Shown: positions 30,563-38,609 of the stretch, piece by piece
Layout: each line of letters begins with the position of its first letter
How positions within the stretch are numbered: position 1 is the first letter of the stretch
Assembly (NCBI GenBank): GCA_025352985.1
Contig: JANXRL010000004.1
Location: forward strand, 1-40,052
Direction of reading: 5' to 3'
DNA from: Verrucomicrobiota bacterium
GTDB taxonomy: Bacteria; Verrucomicrobiota; Verrucomicrobiia; Opitutales; Opitutaceae
Length of the DNA stretch: 40,052 nucleotides
Position numbers and translations under genes: made by a program
Notes under the pieces: model-generated
The model's database searches: none
Seen by the model: the letters and a program-made list of their open reading frames with translations, nothing else
What the model was told of the DNA's origin: nothing

Positions 30563-31489
30563 TCATGCCTTTAAGAGCCCCATAATTTGATATTTAAGCG
30601 AAAATCTAAGGCGTGGAATAACCTTGGGGCCCAAAATCGGAAGAAGAATTATCGCCATCAAAACTCCCGGATATACACGCGCGCCCCTTAACGAAAAATA
30701 CGCAAAATAAAGAGGCAATTGCCAAGCCGGAAGCCATTTCCTCGCCAAATAGCCCAAATTCCATAATCGCCTGGCCGCAGCATCACCATATAAATCTCTT
30801 CGCCCGTCGCCGGCTGGCCGATGACTTGTATGATGTATTACCACAATTTCATTACTGTATAAAACATTAAATCCCCCGCGCCTGATACTGCAACATAAGT
30901 CAATTTCAGTGCCTACTTCGGCGCCGTAATAAACCAATTTTTCATCAAATTTAAAATTTTTCAGACAAGATCTTCTGAACGACATATTCACACCCTTTAA
31001 AACGTGAATCAAGCAAGGAGATCGCAAACATCCCCGATGATGATTACCCGCAAGATTTCCAAAAAAATTAAAGCAACCTACTGTATCCGCCATAGGAGAA
31101 TTTCCCAATTCGGGGCAAGTCGGATCTATAATGATATCACGTCCCCCGACGGCACCCAACATGTCGTCTTTCGCATAAAATGATTTGATACTTTCAAGCC
31201 AGTTTGCAACCGGAGCAGCATCATCATCCGTAAAACATACGATATCACCGGTGACTGCGTTTAATCCTATGTTAAGGGCGACAACAAAGCTCGGTTTAGG
31301 CGATTCCAGAATTTGAAGATTTTTCAGCACATTAACATATTTCTCAACAATTATCGTGGATTCGATATCGTTTGGGCCGACAACAATGACCACTTGGTCA
31401 AATTGAATTGTTTGATTCTTGATGGCGTCAAGCAAACGCACAATATCCACGTGCCTTTTATAGGTCGGAACTAATAACGAACATTTCAT
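30563..31489 (-). CDS. GT2 family glycosyltransferase (AT-rich island)
   Basis: A GT-A, GT2-type glycosyltransferase of 308 residues. It starts MKCSLLVPTYKRHVDIVRLL. The nucleotide-binding part has VVIVVGPND, PSFVVALNIGLNAVTGDIVC and the metal-binding TDDD at 87-90. Next come a loop with VGGRDIIIDPTCP and GVNMSFRRSC, then ETDLCC-like acidic residues (GAEVGTEIDLCCSIRRGGF) that probably hold the catalytic base. The C-terminal 70 residues are hydrophobic (LPLYFAYFSLRG, VLMAIILLPILGPKVIP) and may anchor it in the membrane. Donor unknown. It lies between a GT4 and an acyltransferase gene in the same orientation. Confidence 0.9.
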   Translation of the reverse strand: MKCSLLVPTYKRHVDIVRLLDAIKNQTIQFDQVVIVVGPNDIESTIIVEKYVNVLKNLQILESPKPSFVVALNIGLNAVTGDIVCFTDDDAAPVANWLESIKSFYAKDDMLGAVGGRDIIIDPTCPELGNSPMADTVGCFNFFGNLAGNHHRGCLRSPCLIHVLKGVNMSFRRSCLKNFKFDEKLVYYGAEVGTEIDLCCSIRRGGFNVLYSNEIVVIHHTSHRPAGDGRRDLYGDAAARRLWNLGYLARKWLPAWQLPLYFAYFSLRGARVYPGVLMAIILLPILGPKVIPRLRFSLKYQIMGLLKA

Positions 31490-31525
31490 TGGAAAAATAT
31501 TTAACCGACAAAAACAAACACTCGG

Positions 31526-32617
31526 TTATTTCAGGATCACAAATTTACCCAATAGGATCGTAAATAAACTACGATACAATGATCGGGACTTTTCGGCAAA
31601 ATAACCAAAAGCAAATGACGATGCCAAAACCCCAATCGAAACGCAAATGACAATGGCGGGCACCGTGCAATTATTACCCATAACGGCATATGCGAATACT
31701 AGCAACGGATAGTGAAATAAATACAATGGAAACGTCAAATCCGCAATTCGCCTGATAAGATTATTCCGCGTCCCATTTTTGACGATCGATACTCCTTGCG
31801 TTAAAGAATTAAAAGCGCCAATCGCACAAGCCACAAAGAAAGCAATTGTCCAATCACTCACAAAAGCCCCGGAATAATTCAATTTACGATTTACGCCTGC
31901 GTGATAAGGGATATGAGGGAAACAAAGAGTTACAAATAATACAAAAAGCAAACTAATACTTAAAGTAACCAGTGGCCATTTGCACAAACCCCCGAATTTA
32001 TGAATGTATTTTGAAGAATAAAGGCCTGCTAACCAGCACGGCAATAAAATAATAATGGGCAGACCTACAATCATTGTAACAATGATTAAAATCGCGCATT
32101 TGTATTTTCGATTTTTAACGAAAAGCACAATTCCCAATATTGCGTAATACCAAAATTCATAGGAAAGCGACCACAAAGGACCGTTAGTAACTGGGGACGC
32201 AGACATCGACCAAATATTCTGAAGGAAGACCACCGATATAAGATACCTCAAACCCTCTCCTCCTCTAAAGAGGGATTGATAGAATTCCGGATTGGCACGC
32301 TCCCCAACGTAGTCCAGCACGCATGTAAGCAAAATTGCTGGAAAAACTATTGAATACAGTTTAGACAACCGGGCCACTGCATAAGATTTCCAGTCAACAC
32401 CTGGACGATTTGCCGATTGAAAAATGACATGCCCAGATAACACAAAGAAAACAATTACGGCCGTATGAGAATATGCAGATATGAGATAAAAAAATTCCGG
32501 CCTAAATACTTGGATAACGTGCGAGATAAACACCACCAGAGCGGAAAATATCCTCAGTATATCAAGAAATACCGAAGTCGAAGATGAAAACGGCGTCGTT
32601 TGTTTAATATTCTGCAT
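31526..32617 (-). CDS. Acyltransferase 3 family (OafA/YrhL-like) membrane protein
   Basis: A polytopic inner-membrane O-acyltransferase of 363 residues that probably acetylates a surface sugar. The first membrane segment carries the family signature: LDILRIFSALVVFISHVIQV, with R22 and catalytic H33. FFVLSGHVIFQSANR follows, then a basic cytoplasmic loop (DWKSYAVARLSKLYSIVFPA) and about ten membrane segments. NGPLWSLSYEFWYYAILGI is another conserved stretch. No C-terminal SGNH domain is present, so it is the short form. It is AT-rich like its neighbours. The target sugar is unknown; polymer decoration is the usual role in such loci. Confidence 0.92.
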   Translation of the reverse strand: MQNIKQTTPFSSSTSVFLDILRIFSALVVFISHVIQVFRPEFFYLISAYSHTAVIVFFVLSGHVIFQSANRPGVDWKSYAVARLSKLYSIVFPAILLTCVLDYVGERANPEFYQSLFRGGEGLRYLISVVFLQNIWSMSASPVTNGPLWSLSYEFWYYAILGIVLFVKNRKYKCAILIIVTMIVGLPIIILLPCWLAGLYSSKYIHKFGGLCKWPLVTLSISLLFVLFVTLCFPHIPYHAGVNRKLNYSGAFVSDWTIAFFVACAIGAFNSLTQGVSIVKNGTRNNLIRRIADLTFPLYLFHYPLLVFAYAVMGNNCTVPAIVICVSIGVLASSFAFGYFAEKSRSLYRSLFTILLGKFVILK

Positions 32618-32668
32618 CAGACGATTTCATCCCTTAAAATTTTCCGGTATATTTAAACCAATCAAAAA

Positions 32669-33778
32669 CTATAAATTCCAAAATGCAGCCCGTTTTTCTT
32701 TTAACATGAACTCACGCCGTGCAAGATCTTTGGCAGAATAGGCGATGCTTTCTCCTGATCTTATAATATTTTCTATGCTGGAATGCATAGCCTTTGAATC
32801 ACATGAGGTGCAAAGGACTGCAGCACCCGCTTCAGCCAACATACGAGCCAAACATGAATCAGCGGGGCCATGATACAAAATCGTGCCTGGAGCGCCTAGA
32901 TACCCTATCATTTTTGTGGACAGGCTATATCGGTAAAAATTTGGATTATTGAACATCAGCGGCAGATATAATACATCCGCTTCATTCCTTTCCTTTAATA
33001 ATACGGCATCATCGATACAAAATGGTCTATATTCAATTTTAAATTCAATATCCTTCAGAAATTCCAACTTTTGAGTCCCCCGCAATATTAGTTTAACATC
33101 AACTCCTAACTTTTTAAAATCCATTAAAGAGTGAACTAGAACCCGAAAAAGGTCATAGTATCCGATATGAAGAAGCCCCGCAAAATATACCGTGATGGAC
33201 CCTGGAGATGTTTTTTTAACTTGCTCAATTTCGGAATCCAATAATCCATCCGTTAAAATACTCCACGGTAAATCCCCAAATTCTTTCGCATACAAAAGCC
33301 CCATTTCTTTCGATATTACAAATCGCCTGTCTGCTTTACGCCATAATTTATCACATTGATATCTTGGCATTTTTATCGATTCATAGTGGTCATGAAATGA
33401 TACCCAGTGGGCAGCATTCCTAACATCAGCCAAATCCGCCAAGGCATCGGCAAACGGGCCATGCGCATGTGTATGCAAGATGGTCCATTCAATCTTCTCG
33501 GCTGCCGCAACGATTCTTTTTTTTGTCAGTGGATAAAAAATGTTACCGCGCACGAAACTCATAATTTGACGCAGAACGCTTCGATAAATTGGCCTATGTA
33601 TTGGAGTTAATGGAATTATTTTCTCTTGGTTTTTTATATCAACGCAATTCTCCCGAGCATACCCCAAACCCAACGAGAAAACCTGATCTATTTTTTCTCC
33701 ATACAGCCGTCTGAATATTCGAGAACTTCCACCATTCCCATAGAGTGAAAACGGCTGATAGGATAAAATTTTATTCAT
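32669..33778 (-). CDS. Putative glycosyltransferase (GT4-like, AT-rich island)
   Basis: A probable GT-B glycosyltransferase of 369 residues. It begins MNKILSYQPFSLYGNGGSSR, with the Gly-Gly acceptor loop; IFRRLYGEK follows. WTILHTHAHGPFADALADL and HWVSFHDHYESIKMPRYQ are in the first domain. ITVYFAGLLHIGYYDLFRVL opens the donor domain, and SLSTKMIGYLGAPGTILYHG replaces the usual E-x7-E segment. The frame is open a further 137 codons to 34189, but that extension is an out-of-frame reading of the epimerase pseudogene, so I start at the ATG at 33778, 26 bases after its stop. Donor unknown and family membership moderately sure. Confidence 0.77.
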   Translation of the reverse strand: MNKILSYQPFSLYGNGGSSRIFRRLYGEKIDQVFSLGLGYARENCVDIKNQEKIIPLTPIHRPIYRSVLRQIMSFVRGNIFYPLTKKRIVAAAEKIEWTILHTHAHGPFADALADLADVRNAAHWVSFHDHYESIKMPRYQCDKLWRKADRRFVISKEMGLLYAKEFGDLPWSILTDGLLDSEIEQVKKTSPGSITVYFAGLLHIGYYDLFRVLVHSLMDFKKLGVDVKLILRGTQKLEFLKDIEFKIEYRPFCIDDAVLLKERNEADVLYLPLMFNNPNFYRYSLSTKMIGYLGAPGTILYHGPADSCLARMLAEAGAAVLCTSCDSKAMHSSIENIIRSGESIAYSAKDLARREFMLKEKRAAFWNL

Positions 33779-33804
33779 TTTATTATAATTAGATGCGCCG
33801 GATG

Positions 33805-34878
33805 CTATTGACCGCTGGTCGCGTTGCGCGTTTCCCAGGCGGCGACGATCTGGCGGAGGGTGTCTTCGAGGGACTGGGTGATGTCCCACTGCGGGTAGTG
33901 GGCGCGCATCTTGCGCAGGTCGGAGTAGTAGCAGATGTGGTCGCCGGCGCGGTTCTGGTCCACGTAGGTGAACACCTGCGCCTTCCCGGTGATCTTCTCC
34001 ACGGTCGCAAACGCCTCGAGGATGGACGTGCTGTTGGCCTTGCCGCCGCCGAGGTTGTAGACTTCGCCGGCGCGGGGCGCCGACACGAACGCGGCCATGA
34101 AGCGGGCGACGTCGAGCGAGTGGATGTTGTCGCGCACCTGCTTGCCCTTGTAGCCGAAAACCTTGTATTCGCGACCCTCGAGGTTGCACTTCACGAGGTA
34201 GGACAGGAAGCCGTGCAGCTCGACCCCGGAGTGGTTGGGCCCGGTGAGGCAGCCGCCGCGAAGGGCGCAGGTGGGCAGGTTGAAGTAGCGGCCGTATTCC
34301 TGCACCATCACGTCGGCCGCGACCTTAGAGGCTCCGAAAAGCGAGTGCTTCGACTGGTCGATCGTGAAGGTTTCGGGGATGCCGTGCGCGTAGGCCGGAT
34401 CGGCGTAATCACAGCGGGTCCCCTATTCGCGCAGGGCGATGCGGTTGGGGGCGTCGCCATAGACCTTGTTGGTCGACATGTGCACGAACGGCGACTCGGG
34501 ACAGGCCTGGCGCGCGGCCTCGAGCAGGTTGAGCGTGCCCACGGCGTTGGTGTCGAAATCGTCGAAGGGAATCGCGGCGGCGCGGTCATGCGAAGGCTGG
34601 GCGGCCGTGTGCACGATGACGGACGGGCGCACCGTCTTCACAAGCGCGAGCACTCCCGCGCGATCGCGGATGTCCAGCTCGTGGTGGACGAAGCCCGGGA
34701 GCTCGGTGGCGAGGCGTTGCTGGTTCCAGCGGGTGTCGCCCTGGGGGCCGAAAAAGACGGCCCGCTGGTTGTTGTCCACACCGTGAATGGTGTAACCGAG
34801 TTCGCGCGCAAAATGCATGCAAACCTCAGAACCGATGAGGCCGGAGGAACCGGTGACGAGCAGAGTTTTGGTATTCAT
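33805..34878 (-). pseudogene. NAD-dependent epimerase/dehydratase (CDP-paratose 2-epimerase-like) with in-frame stop
   Basis: An extended short-chain dehydrogenase, GC-rich, inside the AT-rich island. Reading from the ATG at 34878 gives 357 residues with one in-frame TAG at codon 152 (34423-34425). The first part has [14 protein letters not shown] (6-19, NAD-binding), [31 protein letters not shown] and [12 protein letters not shown] (134-145). After the stop the same frame continues with [26 protein letters not shown] (F181 and K185 at the usual YxxxK place), [14 protein letters not shown] and [11 protein letters not shown]. The frame does not shift, so the cause is a nonsense codon, not an indel. 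It could be an inactive gene, an assembly or read error, or, less likely, readthrough. A role in making a deoxyhexose for unit B is plausible if functional. Confidence 0.85.
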
Positions 34879-34893
34879 ATTTATCAGTTTAAA

Positions 34894-36060
34894 TTAATTG
34901 CTACAAAACGACGCCAATCCCTCATTCCATCGCCTATACATAACAGCTACGGAGCACTCCTCCAAAACAAGTCTTTTCGCATTTACAAGGACCCCCCCCC
35001 TAACTTTACCATCGAGTATTTTATCAAAAATATCACCGGGCTCATCCAAAAATAATGCCGCCTTATACTTACTTATAATTACCCGCATGGCCGCATAATC
35101 GGGAGCAATAACCAAAACCATCGTTCCACTGGATAAACATTCGCTCATTTTCGTCGCCACATTAATCTCACTCATATTGCGAAGATTTGATAAACCACTA
35201 ACAGGCAACACAACAGCGTCATATTTAGACATTTCATGTTTCACATCCGCACCACCGACAAACCCTCCATAAATTACATTATCGCAATTCAATCCTGCGG
35301 GTAATTTTTTTGTTGAGCTATATATCGTCAAACTATGGTGCGTCCCCCTTATTTTATCCATCAATGAAATCAACGCATCCTCTTGCCACGCGGCTACTGC
35401 CCCAAAATAAGCCAGCCTGCAGCCTTCTCCAAGTCGACACGGCAAAATATTTAAATGCCCAACGTGATCAGAAGGCCCATACAAAACAGAAGATGAAACC
35501 TTAAATTTTTCTTTATAAATTTCAGCCAATACATCACTGATCACAAACCTGAATACCGCATTTCTCAAATGAAAAGCCATTAAATCATGCGTCACATTTG
35601 AATAAACCCACTTTCCATTATTAAATCTAATCAGATGGTCATCCATAAACCAAGTAATGTATTTTATTTTTTTAATACGCCCCAATGCTTCAATAACCAA
35701 AAGAGACTGCACCGACTGCGGAATAACCAAAACATTCAATGTCTCCTTAGATTCAAACGACGTCGCAATTTTTCTCGCCGTCCAAAAGGCACGAAAACGC
35801 GCCATAAAAGCCCTGCGATTAATCCAATACGCCAGTCTATTTCCCATAATAGCCCTCGCCATTTTGCTTTCAAAAATCCCGATATAGTGACGTGTCTTTT
35901 TTTTGGTTTGTTCATTTGGCGGATAACTCAGGCCAAACATCCCCAAAACAGCATATTGGGTGATTTCATTCAACTGATCACCCAAAATTCTCTGCAGTGT
36001 CAACCCACCTCCATGAAAATCCGAAACTGATATTTCGGATACATATAAATCTATTTTCAT
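34894..36060 (-). CDS. Putative glycosyltransferase (AT-rich island) with a G9 tract
   Basis: A 388-residue protein that looks like a GT-B glycosyltransferase. The first domain has MKIDLYVSEISVSDFHGGG, with TLQRILGDQL after it, and KYITWFMDDHLIRFNNGKW. The second has RLAYFGAVAAWQEDALISLM, TIYSSTKKLPAGLN and ATKMSECLSSGTMVLVIAPD. E-x7-E is not clear. I start it at the ATG at 36060: a rare good Shine-Dalgarno site, GGAGG at 36068-36072, lies 7 bases before it, whereas the ATG at 36066 is only one base from the site. Close to the 3' end the coding strand has a run of nine Gs (34992-35000 on the plus strand) that could slip and change the last part of the protein. Donor unknown. Confidence 0.75.
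   Translation of the reverse strand: MKIDLYVSEISVSDFHGGGLTLQRILGDQLNEITQYAVLGMFGLSYPPNEQTKKKTRHYIGIFESKMARAIMGNRLAYWINRRAFMARFRAFWTARKIATSFESKETLNVLVIPQSVQSLLVIEALGRIKKIKYITWFMDDHLIRFNNGKWVYSNVTHDLMAFHLRNAVFRFVISDVLAEIYKEKFKVSSSVLYGPSDHVGHLNILPCRLGEGCRLAYFGAVAAWQEDALISLMDKIRGTHHSLTIYSSTKKLPAGLNCDNVIYGGFVGGADVKHEMSKYDAVVLPVSGLSNLRNMSEINVATKMSECLSSGTMVLVIAPDYAAMRVIISKYKAALFLDEPGDIFDKILDGKVRGGVLVNAKRLVLEECSVAVMYRRWNEGLASFCSN
34992..35000. repeat. Homopolymer tract (nine C on plus strand, nine G in the coding strand)
   Basis: A run of nine identical bases inside the 3' part of the glycosyltransferase gene at 34894-36060, in frame as R-G-G-V. It is the longest G/C homopolymer I noticed in the window and a candidate slippage site. 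Confidence 0.8.
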
Positions 36061-36067
36061 ACGCATA

Positions 36068-36072
36068 CCTCC
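36068..36072 (-). promoter_or_regulatory. Strong Shine-Dalgarno site deciding a start
   Basis: GGAGG on the minus strand, 7 bases before the ATG at 36060 and only one base before the in-frame ATG at 36066. It favours 36060 as the start. Most other genes in the window lack such a site. Confidence 0.75.
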
Positions 36073-36086
36073 AAATAATTAATGAA

Positions 36087-37391
36087 TTAATCGGCAACAG
36101 CTACCGCTTTACCTCCAGGTAAAAATCCAACAAATCCAATTACAATCTGAAGTATTAAACCAACACAACCGGACAGCACCCCCATTTTAAGAACCCCTGC
36201 CGTCGTTCCAAGATCAAGAATCATCGAAGAAACTACGATAACCGCGACATTAGCCGTTATATAAAAAAATGTCGCCCAGCCCCACACCCATTTGCGCGCC
36301 GCGTGCATTGTCCACATCAGCGCTGCCAGATAAAATATACAGGAAGCAGTAATGGCCCAAAATAATTCCTGAGTTAAATGGGAATATTTTGAACCCAATA
36401 CCCATAGCAACGCCCCCGGATAGAGCTCCGCAACCAACATGATTACAGCCACCACTCCCACACCACATAAAATAAACAGAGCGTAACGCCTAAAAAGAAG
36501 CCGTCTTGAAACCCCAGCTATATAAGGCTCAATTACAACAGAGTTAAAAGCACTTAGAACGACAAAAAGTTGGCCAATACGCCCCAAAGCGGTGACTTCT
36601 GCAATATTAGCAGCCTTCCCCACGAAAGTTATAATAACCACCATAACTTGCCCCTGGATCGAATTATAAATAAGCCCGGGAATCATTGGCTTAAGATACC
36701 GAATCATTTCACCATTGCTAACAGGATCATCACGAAACGCTTCCTCGAAAAACGGCTTTGCCTTAATTTTATAGCCAATGCCAATGATCAACAGACCAAT
36801 CGCTCCCATAAATGAGGCTAGCACCGCCGTCAAAAAACCAATGGCATGCAAAAATGAACAGACGGCCAAGCGCGACAATGCGCTGATTGCCTGAACGCCG
36901 TAATATGATTTTAAATCGCGATGCGCCAAAAGCGGAGCACTATACATGCTTAAGCCGGCAAAAGTTACGGCAAACAAGGCAGATAATAGCAGAAATAATT
37001 TTGTGAGCAAGCTCCACGGTTGATTCCATGTCACCACTGGAAACGAAATAAAAGCAAAAATAGAAACAACCAGAAGCATTCTATTCCTATAATACTTGGC
37101 TGATCGAATATATGCACCCAGAACCTTAGCATCTCCCTTCTTTTCTCCCGCCAAGGCTATGATTGATCCGGAAAACCCCAAATCCACGAGCCCGCTAATC
37201 GTAGTTTGAAATGCAAAAGCAACGCCAAACATGGCGTATTGATCAATACTAAGCCACCGTATCAAAAGAAATCCCGTCACAAGATTCAGTAATTGAACCA
37301 AAGGCTGACCAATGGCAAATGCTGCCAAAGTGCCTTTCCATTTATTAAAACGTGTCTTCAACTTGAGTTTTTTTAAGTTAGATCGGGACAA
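36087..37391 (-). CDS. Polysaccharide flippase (Wzx/MOP superfamily), unit B
   Basis: A polytopic membrane protein of about 434 residues with some 12 hydrophobic segments, of the Wzx-type flippase group. Characteristic stretches are FAIGQPLVQLLNLVTGFLLI, RWLSIDQYAMFGVAFAFQTT and LVDLGFSGSIIALAGEKKGD near the N-terminus, and YLKPMIPGLIYNSIQGQVMV with TALGRIGQLFVVLSAFNSVV in the middle. The start is uncertain. The frame opens with a TTG at 37391, 3 bases after the glf stop (TAAGGATTG), and no ATG occurs before the first membrane segment; another TTG lies near 37360. It shares the N-terminal pattern RxLSxxQYAxxxxA with flippase A but is otherwise diverged and AT-rich. Confidence 0.85.
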   Translation of the reverse strand: MSRSNLKKLKLKTRFNKWKGTLAAFAIGQPLVQLLNLVTGFLLIRWLSIDQYAMFGVAFAFQTTISGLVDLGFSGSIIALAGEKKGDAKVLGAYIRSAKYYRNRMLLVVSIFAFISFPVVTWNQPWSLLTKLFLLLSALFAVTFAGLSMYSAPLLAHRDLKSYYGVQAISALSRLAVCSFLHAIGFLTAVLASFMGAIGLLIIGIGYKIKAKPFFEEAFRDDPVSNGEMIRYLKPMIPGLIYNSIQGQVMVVIITFVGKAANIAEVTALGRIGQLFVVLSAFNSVVIEPYIAGVSRRLLFRRYALFILCGVGVVAVIMLVAELYPGALLWVLGSKYSHLTQELFWAITASCIFYLAALMWTMHAARKWVWGWATFFYITANVAVIVVSSMILDLGTTAGVLKMGVLSGCVGLILQIVIGFVGFLPGGKAVAVAD

Positions 37392-37394
37392 TCC

Positions 37395-38564
37395 TTATAC
37401 ACTTCGTATTTCATTCATATAGCGCTCCTTGATTCTATCAAACTCGGCCAGCGCCATGCCGACGACCTGGTCCATATTGTAGTAGCGATAGGTCGCCAGC
37501 CGACCCACAAAGGACACGTTGGGCTCCGCCTCGGCGAGCGTAGCGTATTGCTTATAAAGCGCCTGGGTGTCCGGAGCCGGGATGGGATAATACGGCTCCA
37601 TGCCCGGGCCGTAATCCGCCGGGTATTCGCGAACGATACTCGTGCCAGTGCAGGCCTGCCCGGTCGCATGCTTCATCTCCACAATCCGAGTGAACGCGTT
37701 GTCGTTGGGATAATTGACCTGCAACTCCGGCTGCCAGTGTCCCGGCTTGCGGCTTACGGACTCGCGCCCGACCAATTGTTGAGCGGTGAAATGCTCCTGC
37801 TCGAAGCGCAGGCTGCGGTAGGGCAGCGGCCCGTAGCGGCAGTCGTAAAACTCGTCGATCGGCCCGGTGTAGATCATGCGCTTCCATTTCACCTCCTGCA
37901 TGACCTCGCGGTAATCGGTCCTGAACAGGATCTTCAAGCCGGGCGAGGCCGCGACCATGTTCTCAAACATCCGCGTGTAGCCGGCCTTGGGCAGGGCTTG
38001 AAACTCGTCGTTGAAATACCGGTCGTCCGCCCCGGTGCGGACGGGGATGCGGCCGCATACGGAGGCGTCCAGATCCTTGGGATGCCGTTTCCATTGCTTG
38101 AGGGTGTAGCCCTTGAAGAACTTTTCGTAGAGCTCCCACCCGACCTGGGAAACGATGACCTCCTCGGAGTTTTTCGGCTCGGCGACGGGCACGCGGTTCT
38201 TTTCCAGATAGGCGACAAACTCCGCCTCGGTGGACGGACGGCCGACCAACTGCTCGTAGGTTTTGAGATTAATGGGGAAGCTCCAGTATTTCCCGTTGGA
38301 AAACGACTGGACGCGGTAGGTGACCTGATGCCACTCGGTGAAGGCCGAGAGATAGTCCCGTATCCTCGGCGCGTTGGTGCGGAAATAATGCGGCCCGTAG
38401 GTGTGGATGAGAACGCCGTGATCATCGTAGGCGTCGTAGCAGTTGCCACCGATATGAGGGCGCTTTTCCACCACCAGGCAGCGTTTGCCGGTGGAGCTCA
38501 GTCGCTCGGCTAAAACCATGCCGGCCAGACCGGCACCGACTATCAGGTAGTCTGCTTTGAGCAT
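37395..38564 (-). CDS. glf: UDP-galactopyranose mutase
   Basis: A flavoenzyme that converts UDP-galactopyranose to UDP-galactofuranose, the donor for galactofuranose in surface glycans. The 389-residue protein has the FAD-binding N-terminus MLKADYLIVGAGLAGMVLAE with G10, G12 and G15, VVEKRPHIGGNCYD, HTYGPHYFRT (54-63) and the substrate-binding stretches FFKGYTLKQW and VCGRIPVRTG. YTGPIDEFYDCRYGPLPYRS and SFVGRLATYRYYNMDQVVGM near the C-terminus are strongly conserved in this family. I start it at the ATG at 38564; the longer frame to 38594 adds ten residues before the Rossmann fold. It is GC-rich, unlike the flippase gene just downstream of it. It suggests that unit B contains galactofuranose. 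Confidence 0.95.
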   Translation of the reverse strand: MLKADYLIVGAGLAGMVLAERLSSTGKRCLVVEKRPHIGGNCYDAYDDHGVLIHTYGPHYFRTNAPRIRDYLSAFTEWHQVTYRVQSFSNGKYWSFPINLKTYEQLVGRPSTEAEFVAYLEKNRVPVAEPKNSEEVIVSQVGWELYEKFFKGYTLKQWKRHPKDLDASVCGRIPVRTGADDRYFNDEFQALPKAGYTRMFENMVAASPGLKILFRTDYREVMQEVKWKRMIYTGPIDEFYDCRYGPLPYRSLRFEQEHFTAQQLVGRESVSRKPGHWQPELQVNYPNDNAFTRIVEMKHATGQACTGTSIVREYPADYGPGMEPYYPIPAPDTQALYKQYATLAEAEPNVSFVGRLATYRYYNMDQVVGMALAEFDRIKERYMNEIRSV

Positions 38565-38609
38565 ATTCCTTAAATAAAATAGGCAGACCCCCAATCGGAG
38601 GCTTAGCCG

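Noticed and set aside
33779-34189. N-terminal extension of the GT4-like gene at 32669
   Set aside because: The extra 137 codons read the epimerase in a wrong frame (Arg/Pro/His-rich), so the start was set at 33778.
34312-34422. Frameshift in the epimerase
   Set aside because: The reading frame is the same before and after (34878 to 34311 is a multiple of three); only a stop codon interrupts it.
33793-35055. 420-codon open frame on the plus strand across the epimerase pseudogene
   Set aside because: It is unbroken where the epimerase has its TAG, which is tempting, but the translation (Val/Gly/Arg/His-rich) is typical of an antisense reading of GC-rich DNA and it runs on into an unrelated AT-rich gene.
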